From the NCBI GenBank assembly GCA_028705775.1, contig JAQWCW010000001.1, positions 220,023-284,022 on the forward strand: a DNA stretch of 64,000 nt, written 5' to 3'. Positions 1-9,008 of the stretch are shown in pieces. The notes below the pieces were generated by a model, which searched no databases, was not told the DNA's origin, and saw only the letters and a program-made list of their open reading frames with translations. The position numbers and the translations under genes are program-made. This stretch comes from Eubacteriales bacterium (GTDB lineage Bacteria; Bacillota; Clostridia; Christensenellales; Aristaeellaceae). The first letter of the stretch is position 1. Every line of letters starts with the position of its first letter.

Positions 1-91
1 CCGTGCCTATTATCCCGCGCAGGAGGCGAAATGTCAAGTAAAAAGGCGCGCGGCAAAGCGCAAAATGCAGCGTTTGCGCGCAAGTATTTTC

Positions 92-120
92 TTGATTGGC
101 TCTGTAAATCGTGCTACCAT
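92..120 (+). promoter_or_regulatory. Putative promoter of the fucose operon
   Basis: TTGATT at 92-97 and TACCAT at 115-120 are separated by 17 bases, a plausible sigma-A type promoter. It lies 35 bases before the aldolase start codon. The match to consensus is moderate and no operator is evident. Confidence 0.4.
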
Positions 121-155
121 ATAGCCATAGAACACATCCCATAAAGGAGAAAAAC

Positions 156-851
156 ATGAGCTACGAAAATTTGCGCGCAGAAATCTGCGACGTCTGCCAT
201 AAAATGTGGCAGCAAGGCTGGGTTGCCGCAAACGACGGAAACGTTTCCGTTAAGATTGCGGACGGTATTATCATCTGCACTCCGACAGGAATCAGCAAGA
301 GCTTCATAACGCCCGAAAAGCTGCTCGTTGTTGATGAAAAGCTGAATATTCTTGAGGGCGCGGAGGGCTATAAGCCGTCAAGCGAGATGAAAATGCACTT
401 GCGGTGCTATAAGGAGCGGGAGGACGTGCGCGCCGTCGTCCATGCGCACCCGCCGACTGCAACCGGCTTTGCTGTTGCCGGAAAGAGCCTTGACGAGTAT
501 TCGATGATTGAAACGGTTATCGCAATAGGCTCAATCCCCGTTACGCCCTACGGAACTCCGTCAACGGACGAGGTTCCGAATGCGATTGCCCCGTATCTTC
601 GGGAGCATGACGTGCTGCTGCTTAAAAATCACGGCGCGCTTACCGTCGGCTGCGATTTAATCACGGCGTATTACCGCATGGAAACGCTTGAGCTGTACGC
701 AAAAATCAGCCTTACGGCGCATCTCCTCGGCGGCGCGGAGGAAATCGGGCAGGGCGATATTGATAAGCTTATGTACCTTCGCGAGAACTATTATCATGTC
801 ACGGGGCGGCATCCGGGCTATAAAAAATATAACAAGCGGGAGGACGAATGA
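156..851 (+). CDS. fucA: Class II aldolase, likely L-fuculose-1-phosphate aldolase
   Basis: Zinc-dependent class II aldolase/adducin-fold protein of 231 residues, the usual length for FucA. Family enzymes cleave L-fuculose-1-phosphate into dihydroxyacetone phosphate and L-lactaldehyde in the cytoplasm. Visible zinc-site signatures are the HAHPP motif near residue 92 and a KNHGALT motif near residue 155. The start at 156 is chosen because AAAGGAGA lies directly upstream at 143-150; an earlier in-frame start at 111 lacks a ribosome binding site. The stop is one base before the start of the L-fucose isomerase gene, so the two are co-transcribed. That neighbour favours FucA over L-ribulose-5-phosphate 4-epimerase or rhamnulose-phosphate aldolase. 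No fuculokinase is in the window. Confidence 0.85.
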   Translation: MSYENLRAEICDVCHKMWQQGWVAANDGNVSVKIADGIIICTPTGISKSFITPEKLLVVDEKLNILEGAEGYKPSSEMKMHLRCYKEREDVRAVVHAHPPTATGFAVAGKSLDEYSMIETVIAIGSIPVTPYGTPSTDEVPNAIAPYLREHDVLLLKNHGALTVGCDLITAYYRMETLELYAKISLTAHLLGGAEEIGQGDIDKLMYLRENYYHVTGRHPGYKKYNKREDE

Positions 852-852
852 A

Positions 853-2634
853 ATGCTTTACCCGAAAATTGGAATCAGACCCGTTATTGACGGCCGCTGG
901 GGCGGCGTGCGCGAATCCGTGGAGGGCAAAACGATTAGTATGGCGCGCGCGGCGGCGGAGCTGATTGGGACGCTCAAATATCCCGACGGAACGCCCGTTC
1001 AGACGGTAATCAGCCGCACAACCATTGGCGGCGGCGCAGAGGCGGCTGCCTGCGCCGAGCAGTTCGCGCTTGAAAACGTAACGGCAACCCTTACCGTAAC
1101 GCCTGTCTGGTGCTACGGAATGGAAACCTTTGATATGGATAAAAACACCATCAAGGCTGTCTGGGGGTTCAACGGAACGGAGCGCCCGGGCGCGGTTTAT
1201 CTTGCGGCGGTAATGGCTGCATACGCGGAAAAGGGGCTTCCCGCCTTTTCCATATACGGGCATGACGTTCAGGACGCCTCCGATAACTCGATTCCGGACG
1301 ATGTGAAAAAAAAGCTTCTGGACTTTGCCCGCTGCGCCGTCGTTGTCGGCTGGATGCGCAATAAGTCCTATGTGAATCTGGGCGGAATCGCTATGGGCAT
1401 TGCGGGAAGCTACTGCGATATGAATATGTTCTCAAAGTATTTCGGAATCCGCGCCGAATGGGTTGATTTGACGGAAATTCTGCGCAGGATGACCCTTAAT
1501 ATCTATGACGAGAGCGAGTACCAAAAGGCGCTTGCGTGGATTCACGATAATTGCCGCGAGGGAATGGACATCAACGCGGGCAAGGCGCTTACCGACATCG
1601 TCCTTCGCTCAAAGGTTGTTCCCAAGGATAAGGATTGGGAATTCATTGCGAAAATGAGCGTGATTATCCGCGATATTCTCTATGGAAACAAGAAGCTTGA
1701 CGAGCTTGGCTGGCATGAGGAGGCGCTTGGCAAGAATGCGGTTGCGGCGGGCTTCCAGGGGCAGCGCAACTGGACGGACTGGCTGCCGAACGCAGACTTT
1801 ACCGAGGCGGTAATGGCGTCCACCTTCGACTGGAACGGCAAGCGGCAGCCGACGCCGTTTGCAACGGAAAACGACACGCTCAACGGCGTTGCGATGATGC
1901 TCGCAACCCTGCTTACCGGCAGAGCGCCCTGCTTCCATGACGTAAGAACCTTCTGGAGCGCGGACGCGGTAGAGCGCGTTTCGGGAATGCGCCCGACGGG
2001 CAGGGCTGAAAACGGCTTCATACACCTGATTAACAGCGGCGCGACAGCGCTTGACATGACGGGCGCTTGCAGGGATGAAAACGGCGAGCCGGTTATGAAG
2101 CGCTGGTGGGAAATGACCGAAAGGGATATTTCCGCTTGCCTTAACGCAACCGACTGGTGCAGGGCGAACTACGAATATTTCCGCGGCGGTGGCTTCTCAA
2201 GTCATTTCAGGACGGAGGCGGAAATGCCCGTCACAATGCTGCGCGTGAACATCATCGACGGAATAGGGCCGGTTTTGCAGCTCGCGGAGGGCTATACTGT
2301 AACGCTTCCCGATAAAATGCACGAAATTCTGGATAAGCGCACCGACCCGACATGGCCGACAACTTGGTTCGTACCCAAGCTTACCGGCGAGGGCGCTTTT
2401 GCGGATGTGTATTCCGTTATGGCGGCGTGGGGCGCAAATCACGGCGTTACGGTTTACGGGCATATCGGCGCGGAGCTGATAACCCTTGCCTCAATGCTCC
2501 GCATTCCAATCAATATGCACAACGTAGCGCCTGAGCGCGTTTTCCGTCCGCATTCGTGGGCGGCGTTCGGCACGGGCGACGCGATGGCAGCCGACTTTGC
2601 CGCCTGCGAAAAGTACGGCCCGATTTACGGCTGA
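853..2634 (+). CDS. fucI: L-fucose isomerase
   Basis: Cytoplasmic Mn-dependent ketol isomerase converting L-fucose to L-fuculose, the first step of fucose catabolism. The predicted product is 593 residues, matching the roughly 590 of characterised FucI. The N-terminus (YPKIGIRPVIDGR) and the central metal-site region with repeated Glu/Asp residues are typical. The start at 853 follows the aldolase stop by one base, inside an overlapping ATGAAATG arrangement that implies translational coupling. A longer reading frame opens at 688 inside the aldolase gene and is not used. The pair lacks the kinase FucK, which must be elsewhere or replaced by a broad-specificity kinase. Confidence 0.93.
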   Translation: MLYPKIGIRPVIDGRWGGVRESVEGKTISMARAAAELIGTLKYPDGTPVQTVISRTTIGGGAEAAACAEQFALENVTATLTVTPVWCYGMETFDMDKNTIKAVWGFNGTERPGAVYLAAVMAAYAEKGLPAFSIYGHDVQDASDNSIPDDVKKKLLDFARCAVVVGWMRNKSYVNLGGIAMGIAGSYCDMNMFSKYFGIRAEWVDLTEILRRMTLNIYDESEYQKALAWIHDNCREGMDINAGKALTDIVLRSKVVPKDKDWEFIAKMSVIIRDILYGNKKLDELGWHEEALGKNAVAAGFQGQRNWTDWLPNADFTEAVMASTFDWNGKRQPTPFATENDTLNGVAMMLATLLTGRAPCFHDVRTFWSADAVERVSGMRPTGRAENGFIHLINSGATALDMTGACRDENGEPVMKRWWEMTERDISACLNATDWCRANYEYFRGGGFSSHFRTEAEMPVTMLRVNIIDGIGPVLQLAEGYTVTLPDKMHEILDKRTDPTWPTTWFVPKLTGEGAFADVYSVMAAWGANHGVTVYGHIGAELITLASMLRIPINMHNVAPERVFRPHSWAAFGTGDAMAADFAACEKYGPIYG

Positions 2635-2689
2635 GGCTGAAACCAATCGTCCGGCGCAGAAACGCGCGCGAAAAAGGTTCATATCAGGC

Positions 2690-2731
2690 AAGCGGCTGCT
2701 GCATATAATTCTGCAACAGCCGCTTGCTTTG
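2690..2731. terminator. Terminator between convergent fuc and trmO genes
   Basis: A 14-bp perfect stem (arms 2690-2703 and 2712-2725, AAGCGGCTGCTGCA type) with an 8-base loop lies between two converging genes. The T-tract on the plus side is weak (GCTTTG), so efficiency is uncertain. Confidence 0.6.
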
Positions 2732-2789
2732 TAATGCTGAATATTCAGGCGGCAAGAGCGCAGCCCTTGCCCTGCGGGGAAGCGTTTAA

Positions 2790-3503
2790 TCAGCCTTGCT
2801 GTCGCGCTGTTTCTCCCGCTTCCTCGATTTCCGTTACGGTAAGCTCGCTTCCGTTTACCCGAAAGCGGATTTCAAAGCCCGCGTAGGGGAAGCCGTAAAC
2901 CCTTTCGGAATCGTTCTGATAGGACGGGCGCGGGTCGGAGGCGAGAATGTCGATAAGCGCCCTTCGGGATTTTTCGGGCAGCCTGTCACAAAGCGCCTTT
3001 TCGCAGAAAACCGTAAGCCTGTCCGCTGAATGCTCCTGCCCGAAGCCGCCTTTTGCGTCCGGATGCGAGTCCGAATAGGGCAGATAGGGCTTTATATCGT
3101 AGATTGGCGTTCCGCTTACCAAGTCCGCGCCCGAAACCCTGAGCGCCAAGCCGTCCTTTACTTCTTCTGCCGCTATGAGCCTTACGGAGGAAAGCCCGAG
3201 CGGGTTGGGGCGAAAGGGCGAGCGCGTTGCGAAAACGCCGATTCGGGTGTTCCCGCCGAGGCGAGGAGGGCGAACCGTTGCGGAAAAGCCGTCCCGCTTT
3301 TCGTTTTCCGAAAAGCCCCATATCAGCCAAAGGTGGGAGTATTCCATGATTCCGCGAAGGGCGTTCCTGTCGCTGAATTCCTTTTCAAACACGATGAGGC
3401 TTTCGAGCGCGGGAGCAAGCCCGCTCTGGCGCGGAACGCCGAACTTTGTCGGCAAATCGCTGTAAAGCCGCGCTATCGGCGCGAGCGTTAATTCGCCGCT
3501 CAT
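2790..3503 (-). CDS. trmO: tRNA (N6-threonylcarbamoyladenosine37-N6)-methyltransferase, TrmO/TsaA family
   Basis: A 237-residue protein of the YaeB/TrmO (UPF0066) family, whose characterised member uses S-adenosylmethionine to methylate t6A37 in tRNA-Thr. Diagnostic motifs are a [14 protein letters not shown] stretch near residue 47, then [23 protein letters not shown] near residue 92 and [12 protein letters not shown] near residue 134. The start codon overlaps the stop of the upstream mannosylglucose phosphorylase gene by four bases (3500-3503), so translation is probably coupled. A tRNA-modification gene as the last cistron of a mannan operon is unexpected and may only reflect local gene order. 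Confidence 0.88.
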   Translation of the reverse strand: MSGELTLAPIARLYSDLPTKFGVPRQSGLAPALESLIVFEKEFSDRNALRGIMEYSHLWLIWGFSENEKRDGFSATVRPPRLGGNTRIGVFATRSPFRPNPLGLSSVRLIAAEEVKDGLALRVSGADLVSGTPIYDIKPYLPYSDSHPDAKGGFGQEHSADRLTVFCEKALCDRLPEKSRRALIDILASDPRPSYQNDSERVYGFPYAGFEIRFRVNGSELTVTEIEEAGETARQQG

Positions 3504-4669
3504 TTGCCGGAAAGCAGCCTTTCGTTCTTTTCGATTAAGTCAATCCTCTGGCGGACGCACAGAACGGAGCGGAGCGCGTCGGCGGGGGTGTTGAACACAT
3601 AATCGGTAAGGCGCTCAAGCGTCGTTGTGGCAACGTGAAGGCGCGTATCGCTGGAGGCATAATAAAGGTAAACGTCGTTACCGTTTACGATTGCGCCGTT
3701 GGTGAACACAACGTTGCTCACGTCCCCGACTCTTTCATCGCCGATAGGCCCGAGCATAAGCCCGCCCGGCTCCGCGATTACCCTTGAGGGGTCGTCAAGC
3801 GCGGTTGCGAACGCGTAAAGCACATATCTCAAGCCGGCGGCGGTATTGCGGACGCCGTGCGCAAGGTGCAGCCAGCCTCTGTCCGTCTTGATTGGCACGG
3901 CGCCTGCGCCGTTTTTAGCCTCCGTTATCGTGTGATATTTCCTCATCGAGGTCAGCTTTTCCTCGTCGATGACCGCGTTGCTTATATCGTCGCAAAGCCC
4001 GAAGCCTATTCCGCCGCCTGAGCCGGTTTCGATAAAATCGTCCATCGGGCGGGTGTAAAACGCATACTTGCCGCCGACAAATTCGGGGTGAAGCACTACG
4101 TTGCGCTGCTGCGGGCTGCGCAGGGTTACAAGGTTCGGCAGGCGTTCCCACGTAACCAAATCCTTGGTTCGGACGATTCCTGCCGCCGCCGTTGCAGCCG
4201 AAAGGTCGGAGCTTTTCCTGTCCTTGCTTTCCGAGCAGAAAACGCCGTAAATATAGCCGTCCTCGTGCTGAGTAAGGCGCATATCGTATACGTTTGTTTC
4301 GTCGGGGTAGAGGTCGGGAAGCAATATCGGCTTATCCCAGAAGCGGAAGCCGTCAACGCCGCTGTCTGACTGCGCAACGGCGAAAAAGCTCTTTCTGTCC
4401 GCGCCTTCAACGCGCGCGACAAGCGTATATTTTCCGCCGAGCATAATCGCGCCGGAATTGAATACCGCGTTTACGCCGAGCCGCTCGATGAAATACGGAT
4501 TCGTGCTTTCGTCAAGGTCGTATCTCCATTTGATTGGCGCGTGGGCGCAGGTCAGCACCGGACGCGCATACCTTGTGAAAAGCCCGTTGTAGAACGGCGC
4601 TTTTTCATTTTTGCGCTCAATGAGCGCTTCCTGCTCTTTTTCAAGCTCGAAATATTTGGGGTGAACCAT
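3500..4669 (-). CDS. GH130 4-O-beta-D-mannosyl-D-glucose phosphorylase
   Basis: A 389-residue five-bladed beta-propeller enzyme of family GH130. Its length and the N-terminal pattern ([38 protein letters not shown]) fit subfamily 1. Characterised members phosphorolyse mannosyl-glucose to alpha-mannose-1-phosphate plus glucose in the cytoplasm. The operon partner upstream is cellobiose 2-epimerase, which makes that substrate from mannobiose, and this strongly supports the call. The start ATG is preceded by GAGGG at a suitable distance. The 3' end overlaps trmO by four bases. No signal peptide is visible. Confidence 0.9.
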   Translation of the reverse strand: MVHPKYFELEKEQEALIERKNEKAPFYNGLFTRYARPVLTCAHAPIKWRYDLDESTNPYFIERLGVNAVFNSGAIMLGGKYTLVARVEGADRKSFFAVAQSDSGVDGFRFWDKPILLPDLYPDETNVYDMRLTQHEDGYIYGVFCSESKDRKSSDLSAATAAAGIVRTKDLVTWERLPNLVTLRSPQQRNVVLHPEFVGGKYAFYTRPMDDFIETGSGGGIGFGLCDDISNAVIDEEKLTSMRKYHTITEAKNGAGAVPIKTDRGWLHLAHGVRNTAAGLRYVLYAFATALDDPSRVIAEPGGLMLGPIGDERVGDVSNVVFTNGAIVNGNDVYLYYASSDTRLHVATTTLERLTDYVFNTPADALRSVLCVRQRIDLIEKNERLLSGK

Positions 4670-4686
4670 TGTGATTCCCTCCTTGA

Positions 4687-5868
4687 TTACAGCCTTTTAA
4701 TCAGCTCCATGCACATACGTCCGTTGTGGTAGGGGCATTTCCACGGCTCAACGATAGGTCTGCCCTCAATCGGCTCAAGGCTGTCGTCAAGCGCCCAGAA
4801 CCATTCCGAATTATCGCGCTTGTCAACCTGCTTGTCCATTATGAAGCTGAAGGTTTGCTCCGCCGCGTCGCGGTACATGGTTTCCGTCGGGTGCTTCTTG
4901 AACATATTGATGAAGCCGAGAACGGTTTCCGCCTGAACCCACCATACGCGCGTTTTGTCGTCCCTGCCGCGCTCGCATTCGGCGTACAGGCTGTGCTGGT
5001 GCCATGCGCGCTCGTACACCTCGCGGGCAAGCGCGTCCGTTATCCTGTGAATTCTCTCCGTCAGCTCCGCGTCGCCCAGAATGTCGCAGCCCCTGTCCAT
5101 CAGCCAAGAGGTTTCGATGTCATGACCGTAGGAGTGCAAGTCGATAAGGGTGTTGTAATCCATGTCGAAAAACACCTCCTGACGGCGCTTTTCGGGATTG
5201 TAAATCTTGTTTTCAAACAGGTCGAAGATGAAGTAAAGGCACTCCTTGACCTCGCTGTCGCCGCTTACGCGGTAAAGCTCCGTGTACGCCTCGAATACGT
5301 GCAGCAGCGTGTTCATCGTTCTGCCCGCCTCAACGCCGTTTTCGGAAAGCTTGTCGTTCTTTTCGGGCGAGAAGTCGCGGCGGAAGGCTTCAAGATAGCC
5401 CTCCTCATCGCGGCATTTTTCCTCGATTAAGCGCCACAGGCTCTTTGCCTGCGAAAGCGCGCGCTTGTCCCCGCTCGCCTCGTAATAGGAGGAAAGGGCG
5501 TATATACAGAACGCCTGATTGTAGGTGTGCTTTGTTACGTCGGACGGCTTGCCGTCATAACTCATGCTCCAGAATATGCCGCCGAACTCGTCGTCAAGGC
5601 ATTTCTGCAAAAACGCGTAGGCGTGCTTTGCGTTTTCAAGCAGGCTTTCGTCCTTGAGCAGAGTGTAGGCGTTTGAGAAGAACCAAAGTATGCGGCTGTT
5701 CAGAATGCAGCCCTTATCCGCCTTCTCGTTCCGCTCAAGCGAGTACGATACATAGCCGGTGAAACCGCCGAACCTGTCGTCCCTAAGCCCCTCCCAGAAG
5801 GGGATTAGCTTTTCGGTAAGGTGCTTTTTCGCCATTTCCTTCAGCATTTTCGCATACTTCCTTTTCAA
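4687..5868 (-). CDS. Cellobiose 2-epimerase (AGE superfamily)
   Basis: A 393-residue (alpha/alpha)6-barrel protein of the N-acylglucosamine 2-epimerase superfamily. It resembles Ruminococcus-type cellobiose 2-epimerase: [61 protein letters not shown] and a C-terminal [15 protein letters not shown]. The conserved His residues in the HSYGHDIE and WKCPYHN segments match the known catalytic set. The enzyme epimerises beta-1,4-linked cellobiose or mannobiose at the reducing end, here supplying mannosyl-glucose to the adjacent GH130 phosphorylase. It sits 17 bases upstream of that gene in the same leftward operon. Confidence 0.93.
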   Translation of the reverse strand: MKRKYAKMLKEMAKKHLTEKLIPFWEGLRDDRFGGFTGYVSYSLERNEKADKGCILNSRILWFFSNAYTLLKDESLLENAKHAYAFLQKCLDDEFGGIFWSMSYDGKPSDVTKHTYNQAFCIYALSSYYEASGDKRALSQAKSLWRLIEEKCRDEEGYLEAFRRDFSPEKNDKLSENGVEAGRTMNTLLHVFEAYTELYRVSGDSEVKECLYFIFDLFENKIYNPEKRRQEVFFDMDYNTLIDLHSYGHDIETSWLMDRGCDILGDAELTERIHRITDALAREVYERAWHQHSLYAECERGRDDKTRVWWVQAETVLGFINMFKKHPTETMYRDAAEQTFSFIMDKQVDKRDNSEWFWALDDSLEPIEGRPIVEPWKCPYHNGRMCMELIKRL

Positions 5869-5943
5869 AATGCCTCCGGCGCGCTCACGGCAGCCGGAGG
5901 CGGTATTTATTTATGATTCGCGCCCTGCAGGTTTATATCCTGC

Positions 5944-6969
5944 TTATCTTCTGCCAATCTCCTTGTCGTCGTCGCGGGTTACGCTGTGCGCCTTGATGTA
6001 GTCCACAACCTCGTCCGCCTGAGTGAAGCAAAGCCCGACATAGGTATCGGCTGCGCCGTAGTAGATGGCGATTCTGCCGGTATCCCTGTCCTGAAGCGTA
6101 GCGCAGGGGAATACGACGTTCGGAACGAAGCCGCGCTCCTCATACCATTCTTCGGGGGTGAGCAGGAAGGTTTCGCAGCGATACAATACCTTGCTGGGAT
6201 TGTCAATATCAAGGATTGCGCCGCCGAAGGAGTACACGAAGCCGTTGCAGGTGCTGGAAACGCCGTGATAGAACATCAGCCAGCCCTCGTTGGTTTCGAT
6301 TGGCGCAGCGCCGCCGCCGATTTTGACGCTCTCCCACCATTCGTTCGAGCGCGCCATTACGTGGCGATGCTTGCCCCAGTAGCACAAATCAGGGCTTTCG
6401 GAAACGAAAATATCTCCGAAGGGAGTATGCCCGCTGTCGCTGGGGCGGGAAAGCATAAGGTAATTGCCGTTCACCTTGCGCGGGAAAAGAACCGCGTTGC
6501 GGTTGAAGGGAATGAAGGGGTTTTCAAGGCGCGTGAAGGTCTTGAAATCCTCGGTTTTTGCAAGATGGATTGCCGCACCGTAAAAATCGCCGCACCACAT
6601 CATGTAGTAGGTCGAGTCAATCTTTACAAGGCGGGGGTCGTAGGCGTAATGCGGCATGAACGGCTCGCCGTTTTCATCCTTGAACTGGATTTTTTCCGGC
6701 TCTATATCCCAGTGAATTCCGTCCTTGCTGTGACCCATATAGATGTAGGGGATTCCGTTGGTCTGCTCGCCGCGCAGAACGGCGATGAAGCCGTCCTTGT
6801 ACGGAAGCGCGGCGCTGTTGAAGATTCTCGCAACGCCCGGCGCGGGATTCCTGCCGATGACGGGGTTTTCAGTGTAGCGCCATACGGGCGCGCCCTTGTG
6901 GTCTTTAGGCTTGTCCTGCCACGGGATGTTGGGAAGACTGGGGCTGCCGAGCAAATCAATACGGCTCAT
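5944..6969 (-). CDS. GH130 beta-1,4-mannooligosaccharide phosphorylase
   Basis: A 341-residue GH130 enzyme of the shorter, subfamily-2-like type: NPVIGRNP, GVARIFNSA, FIAVLRGEQ, YDPRLVKID, IGGGAAPIET-GWL, YYGAADTYVGL. Family members remove the non-reducing mannose of beta-1,4-mannooligosaccharides by phosphorolysis, giving mannose-1-phosphate. It is the first gene of the operon, followed 75 bases later by the epimerase. AGGAGGTAC precedes the start. Together the three genes allow complete intracellular phosphorolysis of imported mannooligosaccharides; no mannanase or transporter is seen nearby. Exact chain-length preference cannot be read from sequence. Confidence 0.87.
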   Translation of the reverse strand: MSRIDLLGSPSLPNIPWQDKPKDHKGAPVWRYTENPVIGRNPAPGVARIFNSAALPYKDGFIAVLRGEQTNGIPYIYMGHSKDGIHWDIEPEKIQFKDENGEPFMPHYAYDPRLVKIDSTYYMMWCGDFYGAAIHLAKTEDFKTFTRLENPFIPFNRNAVLFPRKVNGNYLMLSRPSDSGHTPFGDIFVSESPDLCYWGKHRHVMARSNEWWESVKIGGGAAPIETNEGWLMFYHGVSSTCNGFVYSFGGAILDIDNPSKVLYRCETFLLTPEEWYEERGFVPNVVFPCATLQDRDTGRIAIYYGAADTYVGLCFTQADEVVDYIKAHSVTRDDDKEIGRR

Positions 6970-7030
6970 AGGGAGTACCTCCTAGCATTCGATTAAGTAA
7001 CAAAGCTAACAAGAGTTTATCGTCAGCCAT

Positions 7031-7059
7031 AGTATAGCATGAACGGAAGATAAATGGAA
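7031..7059 (-). promoter_or_regulatory. Putative promoter of the mannan operon
   Basis: On the minus strand a TATACT -10 element (complement of 7031-7036) lies about 60 bases before the phosphorylase start. A -35 element about 17 bases further up is poor. No clear operator palindrome was seen. Confidence 0.35.
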
Positions 7060-7128
7060 TGACTTTTTGAAAAAAACTGCTTAATCTGGCGCTGAAATGG
7101 TCGGATATTTAATTAACAGTAAGCTAAA

Positions 7129-8133
7129 TTATTTCTTTGCCTTGGATTTCCCCGTTACAATAAGGAGCAGCATTGCGGCGCAGAGCGCGCCCAATACCGG
7201 ATACAGCCTTCCGACAAGCCCGTCAAAGCCGATTAGGGAGAAAAGGAGCGGGAGAATAAGCGTTAAGAGCGCGCTCAAACGCCCGTCAAGCTTCTGGCGG
7301 AGTATTCCGTCAAGGGAGCGCAGGGCGCAGATGAGCGTCGTATAAACGCTCATGAAAAGAACGGCGAGGGAAAGGCGGTAGCCGAACGAGCCGTAGGCGC
7401 GAAGAAGCGCAATCAACGGAAGCTCCGCCGTCGCTACTAGCGGGTAAAGCCGCAGATAGGCAAAATTGAAAAGCGTTACGAGCGCCGTGAATATCATCGC
7501 GCTTTTGATGGAAAAGCGCGTAACGGCGCGGCTTGTGCAGCCGCCGCTCACCTCGCAGCAAAGCCCCGCGCAGATTGTTACGTTAAGCCCCGCGTAGGAT
7601 ATGCCCATCGGCACGGAAATGAGAGGCAAATCGGGCGGAGGAGGCGCGTCCGGAGGCACGGGAAGCCGCAGAATTAGCGCGGCGGCAAGCAGCAGGCAGG
7701 GCAGAAGCAGAGCCGAAAAACCGCTTAAAACGGTCAGCTTTTTCCGCATTAGCAAAAGCGCTGAAAGCAATGAAAACATGAGCGCAATTTCGTAAGCGCC
7801 CTTAATCGGCAGCGTCAGCGCGCCCACCTGCCCCGTAAGGCAGAGCATTCCGCCCCCGCAGACGGAGAAAAGCAGGACGAAAAGAGCGGAGGACGCGCCG
7901 CATATTCCGCCCCTTTCCCTGCACAGCGCGCCGATTGAGCAAGTGCCGCGGGCGGCGGCTATTCCCGTAAGGCGGCGGAAGAAAAGCGCCATTACTATGA
8001 ACATTGCGGCGATTCCGAGGTAGCCGAAAGCGCCGAAGCGCGTAAAGAAGGCCGTTATTTCCCTTCCCGTGGCAAAGCCCGCGCCAATCATTGCGCAGAC
8101 AACGCCCCAAACCGCCCGCCGCATACGCTTCAC
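7129..8133 (-). CDS. YkvI-like multi-pass membrane protein
   Basis: A 334-residue hydrophobic protein with roughly ten membrane segments. The N-terminal sequence (VWGVVCAMIGAGFATGREI-FF) matches the YkvI/LeuT-fold family, where a GAGFASGxE motif marks the broken first helix used in ion and substrate binding. No substrate has been assigned with certainty for this group. The gene is transcribed leftward and ends 160 bases upstream of the mannan operon start codon, but a link is not implied. Lys-rich C-terminus (KSKAKK) fits a cytoplasmic tail. Confidence 0.7.
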   Translation of the reverse strand: MKRMRRAVWGVVCAMIGAGFATGREITAFFTRFGAFGYLGIAAMFIVMALFFRRLTGIAAARGTCSIGALCRERGGICGASSALFVLLFSVCGGGMLCLTGQVGALTLPIKGAYEIALMFSLLSALLLMRKKLTVLSGFSALLLPCLLLAAALILRLPVPPDAPPPPDLPLISVPMGISYAGLNVTICAGLCCEVSGGCTSRAVTRFSIKSAMIFTALVTLFNFAYLRLYPLVATAELPLIALLRAYGSFGYRLSLAVLFMSVYTTLICALRSLDGILRQKLDGRLSALLTLILPLLFSLIGFDGLVGRLYPVLGALCAAMLLLIVTGKSKAKK

Positions 8134-8218
8134 CTCGCTAAGAGGCTATGCGTGTTTTCCGTTATGTAGAATATAACCCCGTCGCGGGACTGCGCAAAAC
8201 GGGCGCTTTCAAGCGCGC

Positions 8219-8890
8219 CTAAAGCGCTTCGAGCCGCCCGCCGATAACCCTGAGCCGCCTTCCCGCCTCCATTGCAGCCCGCTCGTCATGCGTTATCAGC
8301 ACAATTGTGCAGCCGCCCGCGCTGAGCTGACGGAAAAGCGCCATGATTTCCCTTGCGGCTCGCGCGTCGAGGTTTCCCGTCGGCTCGTCCGCAAGCAGGA
8401 GCGGAGGGCGGCGCACAATCGCGCGCGCGATAGCCGTTCTCTGCTGCTGCCCGCCGCTCATTTCCCCGGGGCGGTGCCACAGCCGCTGCGAAAGCCCGAC
8501 CTCGCAGAGCGCTCTTTCCGCCATTTCGCGGCGGTATCGCGGCTCCGTGCCCGCAAAAGTAAGCGCAAGCTCCACGTTTTCAACGGCGGTCAGCCGCTCC
8601 AGAAGATGAAAGCTCTGGAATACGAAGCCGATTGTGCTTTGCCGCATTCTGTCAAGCCCGCTTGCGGAAAGCGTTTCCGTCTGAAGCCCCATAAGGCGGT
8701 ATGTTCCGCTTGTGGGTCTGTCAAGGCAGCCGAGAATGTTAATCAGCGTCGATTTCCCGCTTCCGCTTTCGCCCGTAATCGAGATGTATTCCCCACGCTC
8801 TACTTTCAGGTTGACTCCGCTTATCGCCGGTTTTCGCGGGCTGCTCCTGCGCTTTCCGTATGTTTTTGAAACGTCTTTCAGCTCTATCAT
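8219..8890 (-). CDS. ABC transporter ATP-binding protein, MacB/LolD-type
   Basis: A 223-residue nucleotide-binding domain with Walker A (GESGSGKST, about residue 39), a Q-loop (FVFQSFHLLERLTAVEN), the signature MSGGQQQR, Walker B (LLLADEPTGNLD) and an H-loop (ITHDERA). The TAVENVELAL and PTGNLD features are typical of the MacB/LolD/FtsE class that works with FtsX-like permeases in extracellular substrate export or lipoprotein handling. No permease gene is adjacent, so the partner is encoded elsewhere or was lost. The substrate is unknown. Confidence 0.85.
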   Translation of the reverse strand: MIELKDVSKTYGKRRSSPRKPAISGVNLKVERGEYISITGESGSGKSTLINILGCLDRPTSGTYRLMGLQTETLSASGLDRMRQSTIGFVFQSFHLLERLTAVENVELALTFAGTEPRYRREMAERALCEVGLSQRLWHRPGEMSGGQQQRTAIARAIVRRPPLLLADEPTGNLDARAAREIMALFRQLSAGGCTIVLITHDERAAMEAGRRLRVIGGRLEAL

Positions 8891-9008
8891 GTTTTTTGCC
8901 CCTTTCCCTTGCCGGTACCTTGCTCTTGAAATAGCCGAATCGTTATGCTATCATTTTGTTTGAAGATGGCGAGCGTAAAGCCGCCATTCCCGCAGGGGAG
9001 GATTTGCC

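Noticed and set aside
799..1263. Reading frames opposite fucI and other genes (for example 1609-2025, 6702-6959, 50309-51022)
   Set aside because: They lie antisense to well-supported genes, are rich in Arg, Ala and Cys, and lack ribosome binding sites. High GC third positions create such frames.
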